Shown: piece by piece, positions 10,285 to 21,835 of the stretch | How positions within the stretch are numbered: position 1 is the stretch's first letter | How the letters are laid out: each line of letters starts with the position of its first letter | Assembly: GCF_001642475.1 (NCBI RefSeq) | Contig: NW_019173932.1 | Span: forward strand, 1-64,000 | DNA: 64,000 bases | From: Fonsecaea monophora | Taxonomy: Eukaryota > Ascomycota > Eurotiomycetes > Chaetothyriales > Herpotrichiellaceae | Direction of reading: 5' to 3' | Notes under the pieces: generated by a model | Databases searched by the model: none | The model's input: only the letters and a program-made list of their open reading frames with translations | What the model was told of the DNA's origin: nothing | Program-made: the position numbers and the translations under genes

Positions 10285-12924
10285 ATGTACACCAACACCA
10301 TGTACTACTCTCAAATCACCGACCACAGGACGCCGCTTTGGGTCAAAATCAAAAGACCGTTATGGCGAAGGAAGGGACCTCGATCCAGCATCTTGTTCTT
10401 GTTCGTTGTCCTCATTGGGACCACGGTTTATCTGGCCATGTCCCGGGATACCACAGACTACCGCCACAGCAATCGATACAAGGTCAAACTCCAGAGCTGG
10501 TTAGGTGGATCGAATCCGCCCAAGCAAGCGGAGCCCTCGGCCATTCCTGACAACAACACCTTCGATGTCAACAGCTCACTCGCCTCCAACCTGAACCAGA
10601 CCCTCAATGAAGAGGACAACGAAGCCTCCAAACCCCCCAAGAGTGAGGAAATGGTTGAGGCAATCAAGGGTTCATTTGCGATTGCTGCCGACGAAGAGGA
10701 CGAGAAAGTCTCTCGACCTCCCAAAAGCGAGAAACCGGCTGAAAAAGTCGAGGATCCGTTTGAAACTGCTGCCGACGAAGAGGACGACAAACCCCCTCAA
10801 TCACCCAAGGGCGAGAAACCGGCTGAAAAAGGCAAGGATCCATTTGAAACTGCTGCCGACGAAGAGGACGACAAACCCTCTCAACCACCCAAGGGCGAGG
10901 AACAGGCTGAAGACGTCAAGGGTCCATTTGCAATTGCTGACCCGGAACCGCCACTTGCCAACGTGGAAATCGACAAGAAACCGACCCCTGCGTCCGACGA
11001 CGCTCGAGTCGAGGACGAATCGAACGAGTCGAAACAGCACTTGTCACTGGAGAAGAAGGCCGAATTCCTTCCAGAGTTCATCTGGGTCCCGTTCGAGGAG
11101 ACGGTCAAGGACGAGGTCCTCCAGGGTTGGGAAGACGAATGGGTGAGTTCAGGGACGTACGACTGGGAGAAATGGGGAGATCTGGAAGAACCCAAGATCG
11201 ATTTTGTCTATCTGTGTATGATTGCATCGCATGGCGACTCCTCCGAAGAAAAATGGTTCACGTGTTGCTAACGAAATATCCTAGGGGTCAATGGTTCCGA
11301 GCAGGATTTTCAGGATACCATCAGGCCGTGGGAGGAGCGGTCGATTCTGAATGATGCCGAAGGAGAATGGATCAAGTCCCACGGCATGAACAGATACCGC
11401 GACTGGGACGAACTGCGCTATTCTTTTCGCAGCATCGAGAAGAATGCTGGCCATTTCATGAACACCATCAAAGTCCTTGTCAACTCGATTTACAGGAATG
11501 GGGCTCCTGTCAGGAAACAGACGCCCACGTGGCTTGCTGTCGATGACCCCAAGGTCTCCAAGCTGGTTCAGGTTATTTCTCAAGAGGAGATGTTCGAGGA
11601 CGACAAGAAAGTCTGCTTACCGGCGTTCAACTCCCTGACAATCGAAAATCAAATATTCAACACAGAGTCGGACGTCGACCAGGTGCGTGAGAAGTAGAGC
11701 CCGGCTTATAACTTACCGACACTGACACTATGCCCTCAGTTCTATGCCATGTCCGACGACATGTTGCTTACACGTGAGCACGCCCCCGCCGACATTTACT
11801 CGCCACTGTTTGGAGCGGTGTTGAGCTTCAAGACCAATGGGTACAGCACTACCTCTGCCCCGACCGAAGCCGACGCACAACGGTTCGGTGAAAAGGTGTG
11901 TTTCCGACTTGTGGCTCCTTACCTCCAAAGGGTAACCTGACGTTGAATTTTCCAGCCATATTTGATCTATACCTCGTGGCTTTTGAATCGTCGGTTCGGC
12001 GTCCGAAAACGCAAGGGCCAGAGTCACTTTGGACATTCCCTGTCACGAAGCATTATGCGAGAGGCGATCGAGGCATTTCCACGCTCCGAGATCCAGAGTG
12101 CCTGTAAGCGGTTTCGAGGCGAGCCCGGATTTCAGCTTTACTCCTGGTATGTGAGCAACCACTATGTAATCGAACGTCACCGTGAACTCCTCTTGTGGAG
12201 CTACATCATGCTGCGGAGTGACGTCGACCGAGATGGTATCTTGTCCTGGGAGGAACGCACGAGGATCGTTGCCGATTTGGCTGAAGGGGCAAAGAATGCC
12301 GACAAGGCAACGTTCCGCCGCAAGCTCTTCTACCATGTCCCATCCATGCTTGAAGAGGCTGGCCTCCGCGCGCCCCAAGTCAACACCAATTCCTTGTGGA
12401 CGTCTCTCGACGGACCTCATGCCATTCGGAATGTCGACTGCACGGATTTCTCGATAGACGACTGCCTAGCACCGGGCTTTCTCTCCGACAATTCGCCCCC
12501 GTCCAGCACGAACCCGACATTCAGCTCGTCCGTCATCTTTGACCGGCTGGCTCGCCAAAACCCGCATTGCGGTGACTGTCTGTTAAAGGGACTTCTTCAG
12601 CAGACACCGTCGGGTTTGGAGCCACTGTTGCCGAACGCCGAGACTCAAGCCGCCGACCGCGAGATAGTGATCAAAGGCGCCATGCGCTACAAGTTCACCG
12701 AGGTTGATCCATCGGACACGCTCTTTGTCATGGTGACCGACGCCGACCAGATCGACAGCACCTTATACCGGCATTATGTCAAAGGAGGCAAGCAGCTTCC
12801 GGGTCAGATGTGCCTTAATGACGATGTTATCACGACCGATGAGCAGGAGCTCCAGGATATTCAGAAAGCAATGAGGGAGACGCTCGCGGGGCTGTTTCCT
12901 CGTAAGGGCAGAGCCGAATTGTAA
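10285..12924 (+). CDS. Stealth-family sugar-phosphate transferase with acidic repeat stalk and EF-hand
   Basis: Four exons: 10285-11215, 11285-11682, 11740-11895 and 11956-12924. The introns are 69, 57 and 60 bp, with branch sites GCTAACG, CTGAC and CTGACG. The product is 817 aa. The frame is open from a TTG at 10261, but the first ATG is at 10285. Residues 35-52 are a single signal anchor; a 28-residue acidic repeat follows (see separate entry). Stealth conserved region 1 (DFVYLWVNGS) is rebuilt exactly across intron 1. Region 2 is RYRDWDELRYSFRSIEKN, region 3 FYAMSDDMLL, and a region-4-like block follows. DVDRDGILSWEE near residue 590 is a complete EF-hand loop, as in the animal GlcNAc-1-phosphotransferase. 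Family members move sugar-1-phosphate from a nucleotide sugar to a glycan; cryptococcal Xpt1 is a fungal example. The donor sugar is unknown. Confidence 0.87.
10621..10956 (+). repeat. Four tandem 84-bp units encoding a 28-aa acidic/proline repeat
   Basis: These lie inside exon 1 of the Stealth gene, residues 113-224. Each unit has the pattern [K/E]xSxPPKxE...K.PF.[T/I]AADEEDD. Units 2 and 3 are nearly identical, while units 1 and 4 are diverged. This looks like a recently expanded, disordered stalk between the membrane anchor and the catalytic domain. Confidence 0.85.
12220..12255 (+). other. EF-hand calcium-binding loop within the Stealth protein
   Basis: The 12-residue loop has Asp at positions 1, 3 and 5, Gly at 6, a hydrophobic residue at 8 and Glu at 12, which is the canonical pattern. 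It predicts calcium binding in the luminal part of the enzyme. Confidence 0.7.
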
Positions 12925-13391
12925 AAGCAGGGGGTTTTGGGCGTCAGGATTAGGTGCTATGAGGCGTTGAGGTGCTCTGTGTCAACATTTCAGTTGAATA
13001 TCCCCAAAAACCGTGTTCGAATGTGAGAGATACCATTGTGTTGCTGTTGAGCGAACGACACCATGTTTCGCGTTTCATAGAACTCTGGAGCGCCGGGTAC
13101 CCAAATTGGAGGTGCAAACGGCTAATAAAACCTTTGGCAAACTATTACAAGTCGAAGATAAACCCGATTCGCATGGAATGGTAGGGATACTGAAGTGATG
13201 GTTCTTTGTGAATGCGTTTGGTGTCCATTGTCGGGCTACTTTCCTCTTTGTGATACTGGAATCCCGCATCATCATATTTCCTCTTCTGAACTTTTAGACT
13301 TGCCCCCAATGCCGCAGTCTCCAAGGAGACCAAGGTGGATTTGTCCTCCTCCTCCACGTCTGCGCGACAAGCGCCTCAAATCTCGGGCCAG
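12925..13391. other. Intergenic between Stealth gene and STT4
   Basis: This holds the 3' flank of the Stealth gene and the promoter/leader of STT4. A short frame just before 13392 stays open for about 28 codons but has no ATG of its own, so it is treated as leader. An additional upstream coding exon cannot be excluded. Confidence 0.4.
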
Positions 13392-16300
13392 ATGGACCTG
13401 TATACCTCCCATTTCTCTTTTTCTCAATGTTATGTGTCTGTGCTAACGTGCTTTCAGCGGTCATGGAGGCCTGCGTCGCCAGGCCTTCTCCAAGCTTGCG
13501 GCCCTCTCCTCAGTCCGATCCTCGACCCGTGAGGCGGAATTCAAGCGTCTAACATCGGCAGCGCCGTCCATCAGGCCCCAGACGAACGGTGGTGTTCTCG
13601 ATGGCGTCCTTCGGGCAATTGCACCCATTTCACGGGTGCCTATGTCGCCCCGCGAACTCGATGTCTTGCTCGCCTTGTGCGCAAGTGCTCACGACTTGCA
13701 CGAGCTGTCTCATGCCGATCGCCTGGTCAAGCAGTTGACAGCTTACCTGCCCGAGTCACATTCCCAAGTCTTCTCATCCTCGCCCTTTGTCCAGGAAATC
13801 AGACCCACGCCGTGGACTGCCCTCACGTTCCAACTTACAAAGGCGCTACTCGTCCTCGGACTCAGATTCCCCCCTTTGAAAAACGCGGTCGCGTACAGCA
13901 TCAAGTTGTATACACAGAATTGGTCCCAGTCTGCTTCGGCACTGGCAGCTGTTGGGGTTGGCGAGCAAGATTCAGACGACGACGACGAAACCCAGGAAAT
14001 TGCGGCGATAACGGTGTCGTTGATCGGGTTTCTGGATGCGGCGGCTGCTCATGGCAACTTCTGGTCCCCTTATGAGACAGTCGAACTTATTCGCTGCTTG
14101 AAAGAAGCTTTGTCAGAGCGTTTCCTGATAGCCGTCGAGACTGCCTCGTCAGCTATACGGAATTCCACGTCTACTGATCCTGCAGATCGTGATTGGAGAA
14201 AATACTTGAAACGATTCGCAGCACAGGGACTTCCAGTCGGAGCCATGGTGTTACAAAAGGGCTTCATGAAACTGGTACTTGCGTGTACGGCCAGAATGTT
14301 ATGCGATGAACACACGGTAGAGTGCGGAGACATACTCGATCAATACATCGCGGGCAACCACCTAAACCGGGCCAAAGATGACACTATTACGGATGACATG
14401 GTCGCCTATCTGGTGGACATTGTCAGTGAGCAAATGCGTGTGCTCGAGGATGGCTCGGATTATTTACAGCTCAGCTCAGTCTGGCAACAGCGTCTTGCGT
14501 TTTCTGTCAAGGCATACGCTGTAGAGGCATATCTGCATTGCTTGGTTCTGGACGAGGAAATCGCAGATGCCGAGGACCTGGCCGCATGGCTTGAAGACTC
14601 GATTGCCAACCAAGTTCAAATGGCAGATCTCGACCTTGCGGACATAGTCTTGAAAACCATGGCCGTCGTGGCCAAACACATCCCCGAGGGTGCAAACAAT
14701 TACGCTCGGGCCCTGTTAAGATTCATTGTCCGAGGCACCTCCCGACCACCAGCAGTTGCCATCGCTGCGCAAAGCTTGTCGCATATCTTGAGGATGCTGT
14801 CACACGATGCTATTATCACCACGATATATTCACTGGGAAATGTTCTCAGTTCGCAAACAGGGGCCGAAAAGGTGCACCAGGCTCACGGGTTGTTAGAACA
14901 CCCGGGTCACAATGGGTCCATGTCATCTACGACAAGACTCCGAACTGGGAGCGTCATCTCGCTCTCTCTGAGTGGTGACGAAGAAACATCGCTGGTCTGT
15001 GGCAACGTCGCAGATGCAATTGTTGTCATAGCCACCGAATGCAACGACAACAAAATAATCGCTCTGGCACAGATGATGATGTTACAAAAGGTGGGGAGAA
15101 TCAGCGTCGTGGTGGATGCTCGCATTATTGAAGAAGCGGCAAAGCTCGCCATTTTTGGCAAGGAGAACGAGTTCAAGGCTTTGATCAGACTATACAGTCG
15201 AATGCATCACGAGGCCGTAGCTCAGGAAAACTCCATCATCATGCAAGCTATCCGCAACGCGCAAGAATACTTGGCAATCAACCTCGATAACCGATCGCCA
15301 CTGTTCAAGATCTATGCCATGCAGCTGCTGGAACGGGTTCTCAGCAAGGGGGATGTTGTCGAAGGCGAATTCAAGCAGTCTGCGGAAGTCGAACAGGCTG
15401 CAAAAGAGATAGCACCTCTCCTCAAGCCGCTGTCTATTCTTGCTTCTCGAAAGCCTGCGCTAACCATCGAGAGCACACTTGCCGAAGATGGCGATGTGCT
15501 AAGCATGGTTAGAGAGGTCTGGTACAACATGGCTGTGCACGGAATCACTCTCCAGTCTCGCATCGGCCAGCAGCATTACCATGAGTTGCGGGTGTTGGCC
15601 ATGAACTCGATGCCTCTCGTGGACGATGACCGTGCCGAGCTTTTAGAATCAGATGTGGAGATCAACACCGTCCTGCGGAGAGGAATGAACTCTCATCACA
15701 TGAACGACCAAAAGAAAGCTCTTCTTTTCGCTATCCCCGATCGAGAATCTGACATCGGAAAGTTGAGTTACCAGAAGGTCGTGTTTTTGAATGCTGTGTT
15801 TCTTGTTGAAAGCCTCCGAGCGGTATCTGGAAGCTGTGCTGAGATCCTGGACTATTTCTCGGATCCGACGACGCAGACCAGCCATATGGGATCATGTCTG
15901 GGCTCGATTGCGAACGAGGTTGTCAAGAGGTATACCCAGAAAGCTGTGGCTGGCAAGGACGATGATTTCAGCGCCCCGTATGTGTCGCGACAACTCGCTC
16001 GGATCCTGAGTGGCTGTTGTCACCGGAGCAGTAAGATGCAAGAGGTCGCAAGGGCAGCAGCCAACCATATCATCAGCTTTGTCCCTTCGGCCTTGTGTCA
16101 AAAGTCCGCCTTGTTTGCTTTACTGGAGCTCCTCTCTTTAATGTGGTCCAGCTGTCTTGATGCAGACACTGACGAGTACGAGTGGCGGCCCATTCTCACC
16201 TCGACTCGAGGCAAGATCACGGTTGAGTTATCCGACGACTACGCATTCCGCAAGCGCACTCTGCAGACGCTGCATAGTGATGCCAGGAAATGGGTGACCA

Positions 16301-19300
16301 TGGTAATGGGGGTCGCACCTTTGGACGTCAAGGGCCTACTCCAAACATACCTCTCCGAATTCGATGACACTGGGGCATACGGACATATTTCCCTGGGCAG
16401 ATCGTTTGCTCTGGAAATGGGCTCCATGATCCCCCCGACGGATCGTAGACTGAACGCCATCGACCGAAGAAATGACTCAATGGACATCAACATGGCGTCC
16501 GATTTTGTGGCCCAATACACTGCTCGGCAAGAATATCGATTTACAGGAATCCCGGACCACCACCGCGACGAGATCTACATGGATGACACGACCGGACGAA
16601 GATCTTCCCTGCAGAGGCCGTCTGCTGATCCAATGCCTGTTTTGCAAGATGCACTCCTCGACCTTCACAGGAAAACGAGTCTGAAGGTCCATGTTAAAGC
16701 GTTCGAAGTCCAGGATGTTCTGCGACGCGCGGCGGCTCTCCTCTGCCAGAGCAAGAAATCGCAGACAGCTATTGTGCACTACCTAGTCAATATTCCATTC
16801 GCCATTTTCACAAAGGAGTCCATTAAACTTGGTATCTCCTTGTGGCTTGGGGTCATCCACGAGAACACCAGGATGGAGCCCCGAATCTTGACAGAGGTTG
16901 CGCAGGCCTGGGAAAGGACGATTGATCGCAAAGTGGGTATTTTCAGCCCCAATTTCGAGCAACCAGATCCATTTTATGTCAAGGAAGAGTTCGCTCCATC
17001 TGACAGAGCTGCGCTGCACAAAGAAGCACAAGCAGCGCACAACACCATCGCGCCCCATTTCAGGTTAATGCAATTTTTCGAAAGTCATTTCAATGCCATC
17101 AGACTTGGAAGCGCCAATACTCAACGTACATTTCTCCGACTGCTAGAGCGAACTCTTCATGGCTTTATCCGCATCAAGGGACATCCCCTTCTGCGCGACA
17201 TCCAATTCCACGTGGTCCTTTTCGCTCTTCGAGTGGTCAAAAATAGCACATGTCTCAACAAGTTGTCTATGTGGAAACTGAAAGATCTTATTCTGTCTGT
17301 CGGACTGCAGTGGTTTGCAAAGCCACCATACTGGTCCTTCGGTGGCAATCGGTTGCAGTTAAAGGCTGAGGTTCAAGTGATGCAGGATGTTTTGGCATTG
17401 TTGCAAGGTACCCGGACACCCATATTTCCAGCTTCGGCGACCAGAAAAGACCCCCAGCAGAAGCACGAGCTTTTAGAGGCTCTTCTAACGAACGAAATCA
17501 ACCGGCTGAACGTTTGGTTGTCACCCCTTGGGCATTCGGGCCACCAAGCCCAGCCTGAGTCTCAAGTTGCAGGCCTTGTTCGGACCGCATGGGCCGAGGA
17601 CCCAGCTCTCGCGGTACAGCTTCTCGCACGATTCAACCATGACCAGCTTCGCCGCGATGTCCGATTCCTGCTCCTCAATCAACCCGAAAAAGCCTTGCAC
17701 GAAGCTAATGCAGTCGATTTGCTGCTTGGCGACAGACTGGCATCAGACTTGTCGTTCCAATTGAAGTATCTATTATACTGGCGTCCGGTCAATCCAGTTC
17801 AGGCCGTGACGTACTTCATGCCTGCTTTTGGTAATCACCCATTCATCATCCAGTACGCGATGAGAGCTGTGGAGAGCCACTCTGTTGATGTTACATTCTT
17901 CTATGTCCCACAGATTGTACAGAGCCTACGGTATGATACGCTGGGATACGTTGAGCGGTACATCATCGAGACGGGCAAATTTTCCCAGTTGTTTGCTCAC
18001 CAGATCATTTGGAACATGAAGGCCAACGCATACAAGGATGAGGACTCGCAAGTGCCGGACCCTGTCAAGCCTACACTGGATAAAGTCATGAACAGTCTGA
18101 TCTCGAGTTTCTCCGGCGAAGACAAGGACTTTTACGAGCGAGAGTTTTCCTTCTTCAGTGAGGTGACCGATATCTCGGGCAAACTCAAGCCGTTCATCAA
18201 GAGGCCTAAGCCAGAAAAGAAGGCCAAGATCGAAGAAGAGCTTCGGAGAATCAAAGTCGATGTCGGGGTCTATCTTCCGAGCAACCCTGACGGTGTAGTG
18301 GTGGGCATTGATCGGAAATCCGGCAAGCCGTTGCAGTCTCATGCAAAGGCCCCGTATATGGCAACTTTCCGCATTCGCAAACAGAAGGGGGCTTCCAATG
18401 AGGAGACGAGCGACCTGATAGAGTCGGCACCCAAGGTTCAAATCGCCCATCCCAAGATCAGCCACAGCCGCAGAAATACAAGTGACATCTCCAACGTTGA
18501 GTTGAACGATGGAAATTTGTCAACTTATGAGGTTTGGCAGAGTGCCATCTTCAAAGTCGGCGACGACTGTCGGCAAGACGTCCTCGCGCTGCAGATGATT
18601 GCAGCTTTCCGTGGCATCTTCAACTCGATCGGCCTGGATGTCTACGTCTTTCCATATCGTGTCACCGCGACAGCGCCTGGCTGTGGCGTCATTGACGTAC
18701 TTCCGAACTCTATCAGTCGCGACATGTTGGGCCGGGAAGCAGTCAATGGGCTGCATGACTACTTCATCACCAAATACGGCGGCGAACATTCCGTACGGTA
18801 CCAGGAAGCCCGCAGTGAATTCGTGAAGAGCATGGCGGCATATTCTGTCATCACGTACCTCTTACAGTTCAAGGACCGCCACAATGGAAACATCATGATT
18901 GACGACAAAGGCCACATTCTCCACATTGACTTTGGATTCTGTTTCGACATCGCGCCGGGCGGAGTCAAATTCGAACGGGCCCCTTTCAAATTGACGCCTG
19001 AAATGATCGCCGTCATGGGCGGCGACGACCCTCATACCAGTCAACCATATCGCTGGTTCGAGGAGCTGACGATCAAGGCCTTCCTGGCCAGCCGCCCCTA
19101 CTGCGACAAGCTCAGTCACTTGGTGAGTTTGATGCTAGACAGCGGGTTACCGTGCTTCAAGCCGGAGACGATGAGGAACTTCAAGCAGAGATTCGTGCTG
19201 GAAAAGACCGAGCGAGAGGCTGCCGATTTCATGTTGGGATGCATCAAGAAGAGCGCGGCGAACGTGACAACCAAAGTGTACGACGAGTTCCAACTGATCA

Positions 19301-19320
19301 CTAATGGAATTCCGTACTAG
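13392..19320 (+). CDS. STT4: Phosphatidylinositol 4-kinase type III alpha (STT4)
   Basis: Proposed exons: 13392-13399 (8 nt, ATG GAC CT) and 13458-19320. The 58-bp intron has donor GTATAC, branch TGCTAACG and acceptor TTTCAG, phase 2, giving 1956 aa (yeast Stt4 is about 1900). The long exon is open from 13458 although its first in-frame ATG comes later, so the N-terminus LGHGGLRRQAFSKLAAL needs this or another upstream exon. The large N-terminal part is a helical solenoid with the PIK accessory region. The C-terminal lipid-kinase domain (about residues 1600-1956) shows GDDCRQDVLALQMI, the catalytic loop KDRHNGNIMIDD and the metal motif HIDFGFCF, ending in ITNGIPY. It makes PI4P at the plasma membrane, with the scaffold proteins Efr3/Ypp1 in known systems, and is essential in yeast. 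All catalytic motifs are intact. Confidence 0.93.
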
Positions 19321-19839
19321 ATATTCTGGCCTAGTGACTAGTAAGAGGTTTTGTTTATCACCGGGTGGTTGGGAAGGTGGAAGGGAATCTGTGAGCAAAA
19401 CTACTTATTATTATGAGAGCGGTTTCACATCGAGTTAGTTGGTCAGCGTGTGTATACAGTACAAGGCAACTTTCTAGCAAAACACAGCTAGTAATGTAAT
19501 GCGGAACTTTTGCTCCCCTCCAGTTTGTACCCATCCTCCGTCCCAAGAACAGCTCATCTGACCAGTCGGGGAAACGAGGTGAGAGGGAGCAACCACCAAA
19601 AGCTTCTCACGGTGTGAGCTCCTCCAAAAGCCATTCGCTCCCTCTGCCACATTTCCCCTTTATGAGTAGCGAGAGGGAGATGATGAGAGGAATCTGTCAG
19701 ATCATGCATGGGTTGTGGAAAATCCAGCCGTTGTACATTGATCAGTCCGTCCTCCATCCATCCACCAACCAATCAACCAGAAACAAAGCCTCCCCAAAAG
19801 GAACGGGGAGGTTAAAGAGAGCAAAGAACCAAAAAGGAC
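19321..19839. other. Convergent 3' flanks of STT4 and RAMP4
   Basis: About 520 bp between the two stop codons. Only short ORFs without motifs; the 3' UTRs of both genes must lie here. Confidence 0.5.
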
Positions 19840-20246
19840 TTATTTCGACACGAGTCCGATCTTGGCCAGCAAATCGAGCAGCAGGCCCCAGAGGTAGGGG
19901 ATCAGCTTTAATTGTTCGATGAGCAGGGGCGCAATGACCACGAAGATCAGGAGTACTGTATATACACACAGAGAGAGAGAGAGAAAGGTTAGTGAGTGGC
20001 TTGAACTTGTCCTGACGGGCCCATACAACCATAAAGAAAAGATGGGCTGACGAACCAACAGCAGCGACACCGACAGGCGACCGCTTAGCTTCTTTCTTCT
20101 TGTACGCCGTCTCGGGCTTGCCCATGCGCTTCTCAACGCCCTTGGCGTGCTTCTCGTTGGCGCGGCGTTGGGCGGGAGTTTGAGCCTGTGTGGTTGTTCG
20201 TGAGTGGTGAATAAATAGTGCAAGAGAACTTGGGGGGACTGACCAT
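19840..20246 (-). CDS. RAMP4/SERP1/YSY6-type ER stress-associated membrane protein
   Basis: Three exons: 20246-20244 (just the ATG), 20185-20056 and 19955-19840. Introns are 58 bp (GTCAGT...CACAG) and 100 bp (GTTCGT...TACAG). The product is 82 aa. The mature start MAQTPAQRRANEKHAKGVEKR is cut precisely at the first intron and matches the family's conserved basic, cytosolic N-terminus. Residues about 48-75 form one hydrophobic tail segment (VLLIFVVIAPLLI and following), so it is a small tail-anchored ER protein. Members associate with the Sec61 translocon and stabilise membrane proteins under ER stress. Intron 2 contains a GA microsatellite (19971-19984). It is easily missed by gene finders, being short and split by introns with a 3-nt coding first exon. 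Confidence 0.9.
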
Positions 20247-21835
20247 TTTTGATAGACGAGGAAGGAAGCGGTGGTGTAATTTTATTGAAGATCTAAAATG
20301 GTAAAGAACTTCTAGATAAAGAGAAGTCTTTCAGATGTCGAAGAGGCCCGGGTCGGTATTCTTAACGGTACGTCGTCGTCGTAGGGATTGCCAATGTTTG
20401 GTAAATAAGTAAGATGTGGCCTTTTGTCAATGCCCTCTCGTCTGTCTGTCGGTGGTGTTAGTGTGTTGGGGCGAAAGCGTAGATGGGAATTCAAAGAGAT
20501 GGAGAGAGAATGTGTGTGAGAGGGAGATGTTGACAGATATGAATGTAGAAGGATAAAGAAAGATGATGTGAGCCTTCTCTCTCTCTCCCCTTTACAGACT
20601 CTGCCATCTCGGCCCCTTTCTCCTACGCGTTGAAGTTCGACAGCGTGTCACGATGCCAAGGCTCCATCACGTGGTGATAAGGTTCCTTATCGCCAGGTCT
20701 CGTGAGTGCGCGCGCGTGTCCCTCTGATTTTAGGGATGAAGAAGCCACGCAGGCCTCCAAGCCGTCATTCTTGAGGGTTGTTACAGTTCATATGATACTA
20801 TTGTTTGATCGAGTCCGCCCACAGGAATCATCACCCAGTACCGAGTCTGTGCGTCATATAACCTTGGTGTAGCTCAGTTGAGTGACCGATACCCTCCCCC
20901 ATCTCGTGTCATGGTTACCTGTGAGACAAACTTGGAAGGCGATCAACTCCCTCCACGGTCGGCTCCTATAGCCCTCTACACCTCATCCGTGGTCGCTGGC
21001 GGTTCGTGCCGCGGATGAACATCCCGTGCGCCTCCAGTTGGCCGGCTGCTTGGAGACTCGACAGCTTCTAGCTAAAACGCCTTGTCTTGTATCACCAATC
21101 CCATTCAACCCTTCATCTTCCAGCTAATGCTCAAACACCATCTTGGGCTCGAGACATTCTCGCACTGGCTACAGGGCGATGACAACTCATCCGTGCAGCA
21201 AACTTCTGGCCTCCAAACGTGGGGGACCAAAAGCTCAGCAGATGAAAAATTGGCCTGCCAGGCTTGCGTCGGCAGCTGATAGGCCCGTGGCCCAACCTCG
21301 CGGCACTCGCACGGACCATATGTTCTCGACTACGCCTCACAATTTAGGCCGAGGTGTCCAATTGTAAAAATGAAGGTCCCGTATCACGAATGAACCCTGT
21401 ACATCATCATGCGAGGACGGCAACCCTCGATGGCATTGGTTGACACTTGGGCGTTGTTCCTTCACTCACTGGGAGACACGTGGAGGAAATCAAATGCCTC
21501 TTCCATGTGAAGGTGAGCGAGAGAGTCAGTGTGCATCCGCAACCCAGGAGACTGGGCCATATACCTCAATCCCTCTGCATCAGCCTTCTCTATCTTCGAA
21601 ACAGTTTGTCCACTTACAATGACTCGAGCCATGCTCTATGTCCCCCAACTACAGATTTTCCGTTGAACTGGAGCGCGAGATCTCGAGCACTGAGTCTTAT
21701 GTGAACAAGATTCTTCGCCCTGTGCGTTCGATCAAAAGGAAAAGAGATAAACTTCCGGTGAGTTAATTGGTCGCTCTCGTATGCTCGCGCGACATACTCA
21801 AAGCTGCTCTGAAATCCAAGGTCCGCCCAGCTTCC
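20247..21835. other. Divergent intergenic region, no gene
   Basis: About 1.6 kb between RAMP4 (-) and the coiled-coil gene (+). A CT-rich stretch near 20577-20590 probably belongs to the RAMP4 promoter. A box-A-like string at 20869-20882 has no box B (see the rejected list). No coherent coding frame. Confidence 0.5.

Noticed and set aside
20869..20940. TGTAGCTCAGTTGAG resembles a tRNA D-arm/box A
   Set aside because: No box B, no T-arm and no pairing acceptor stem follow within tRNA distance.
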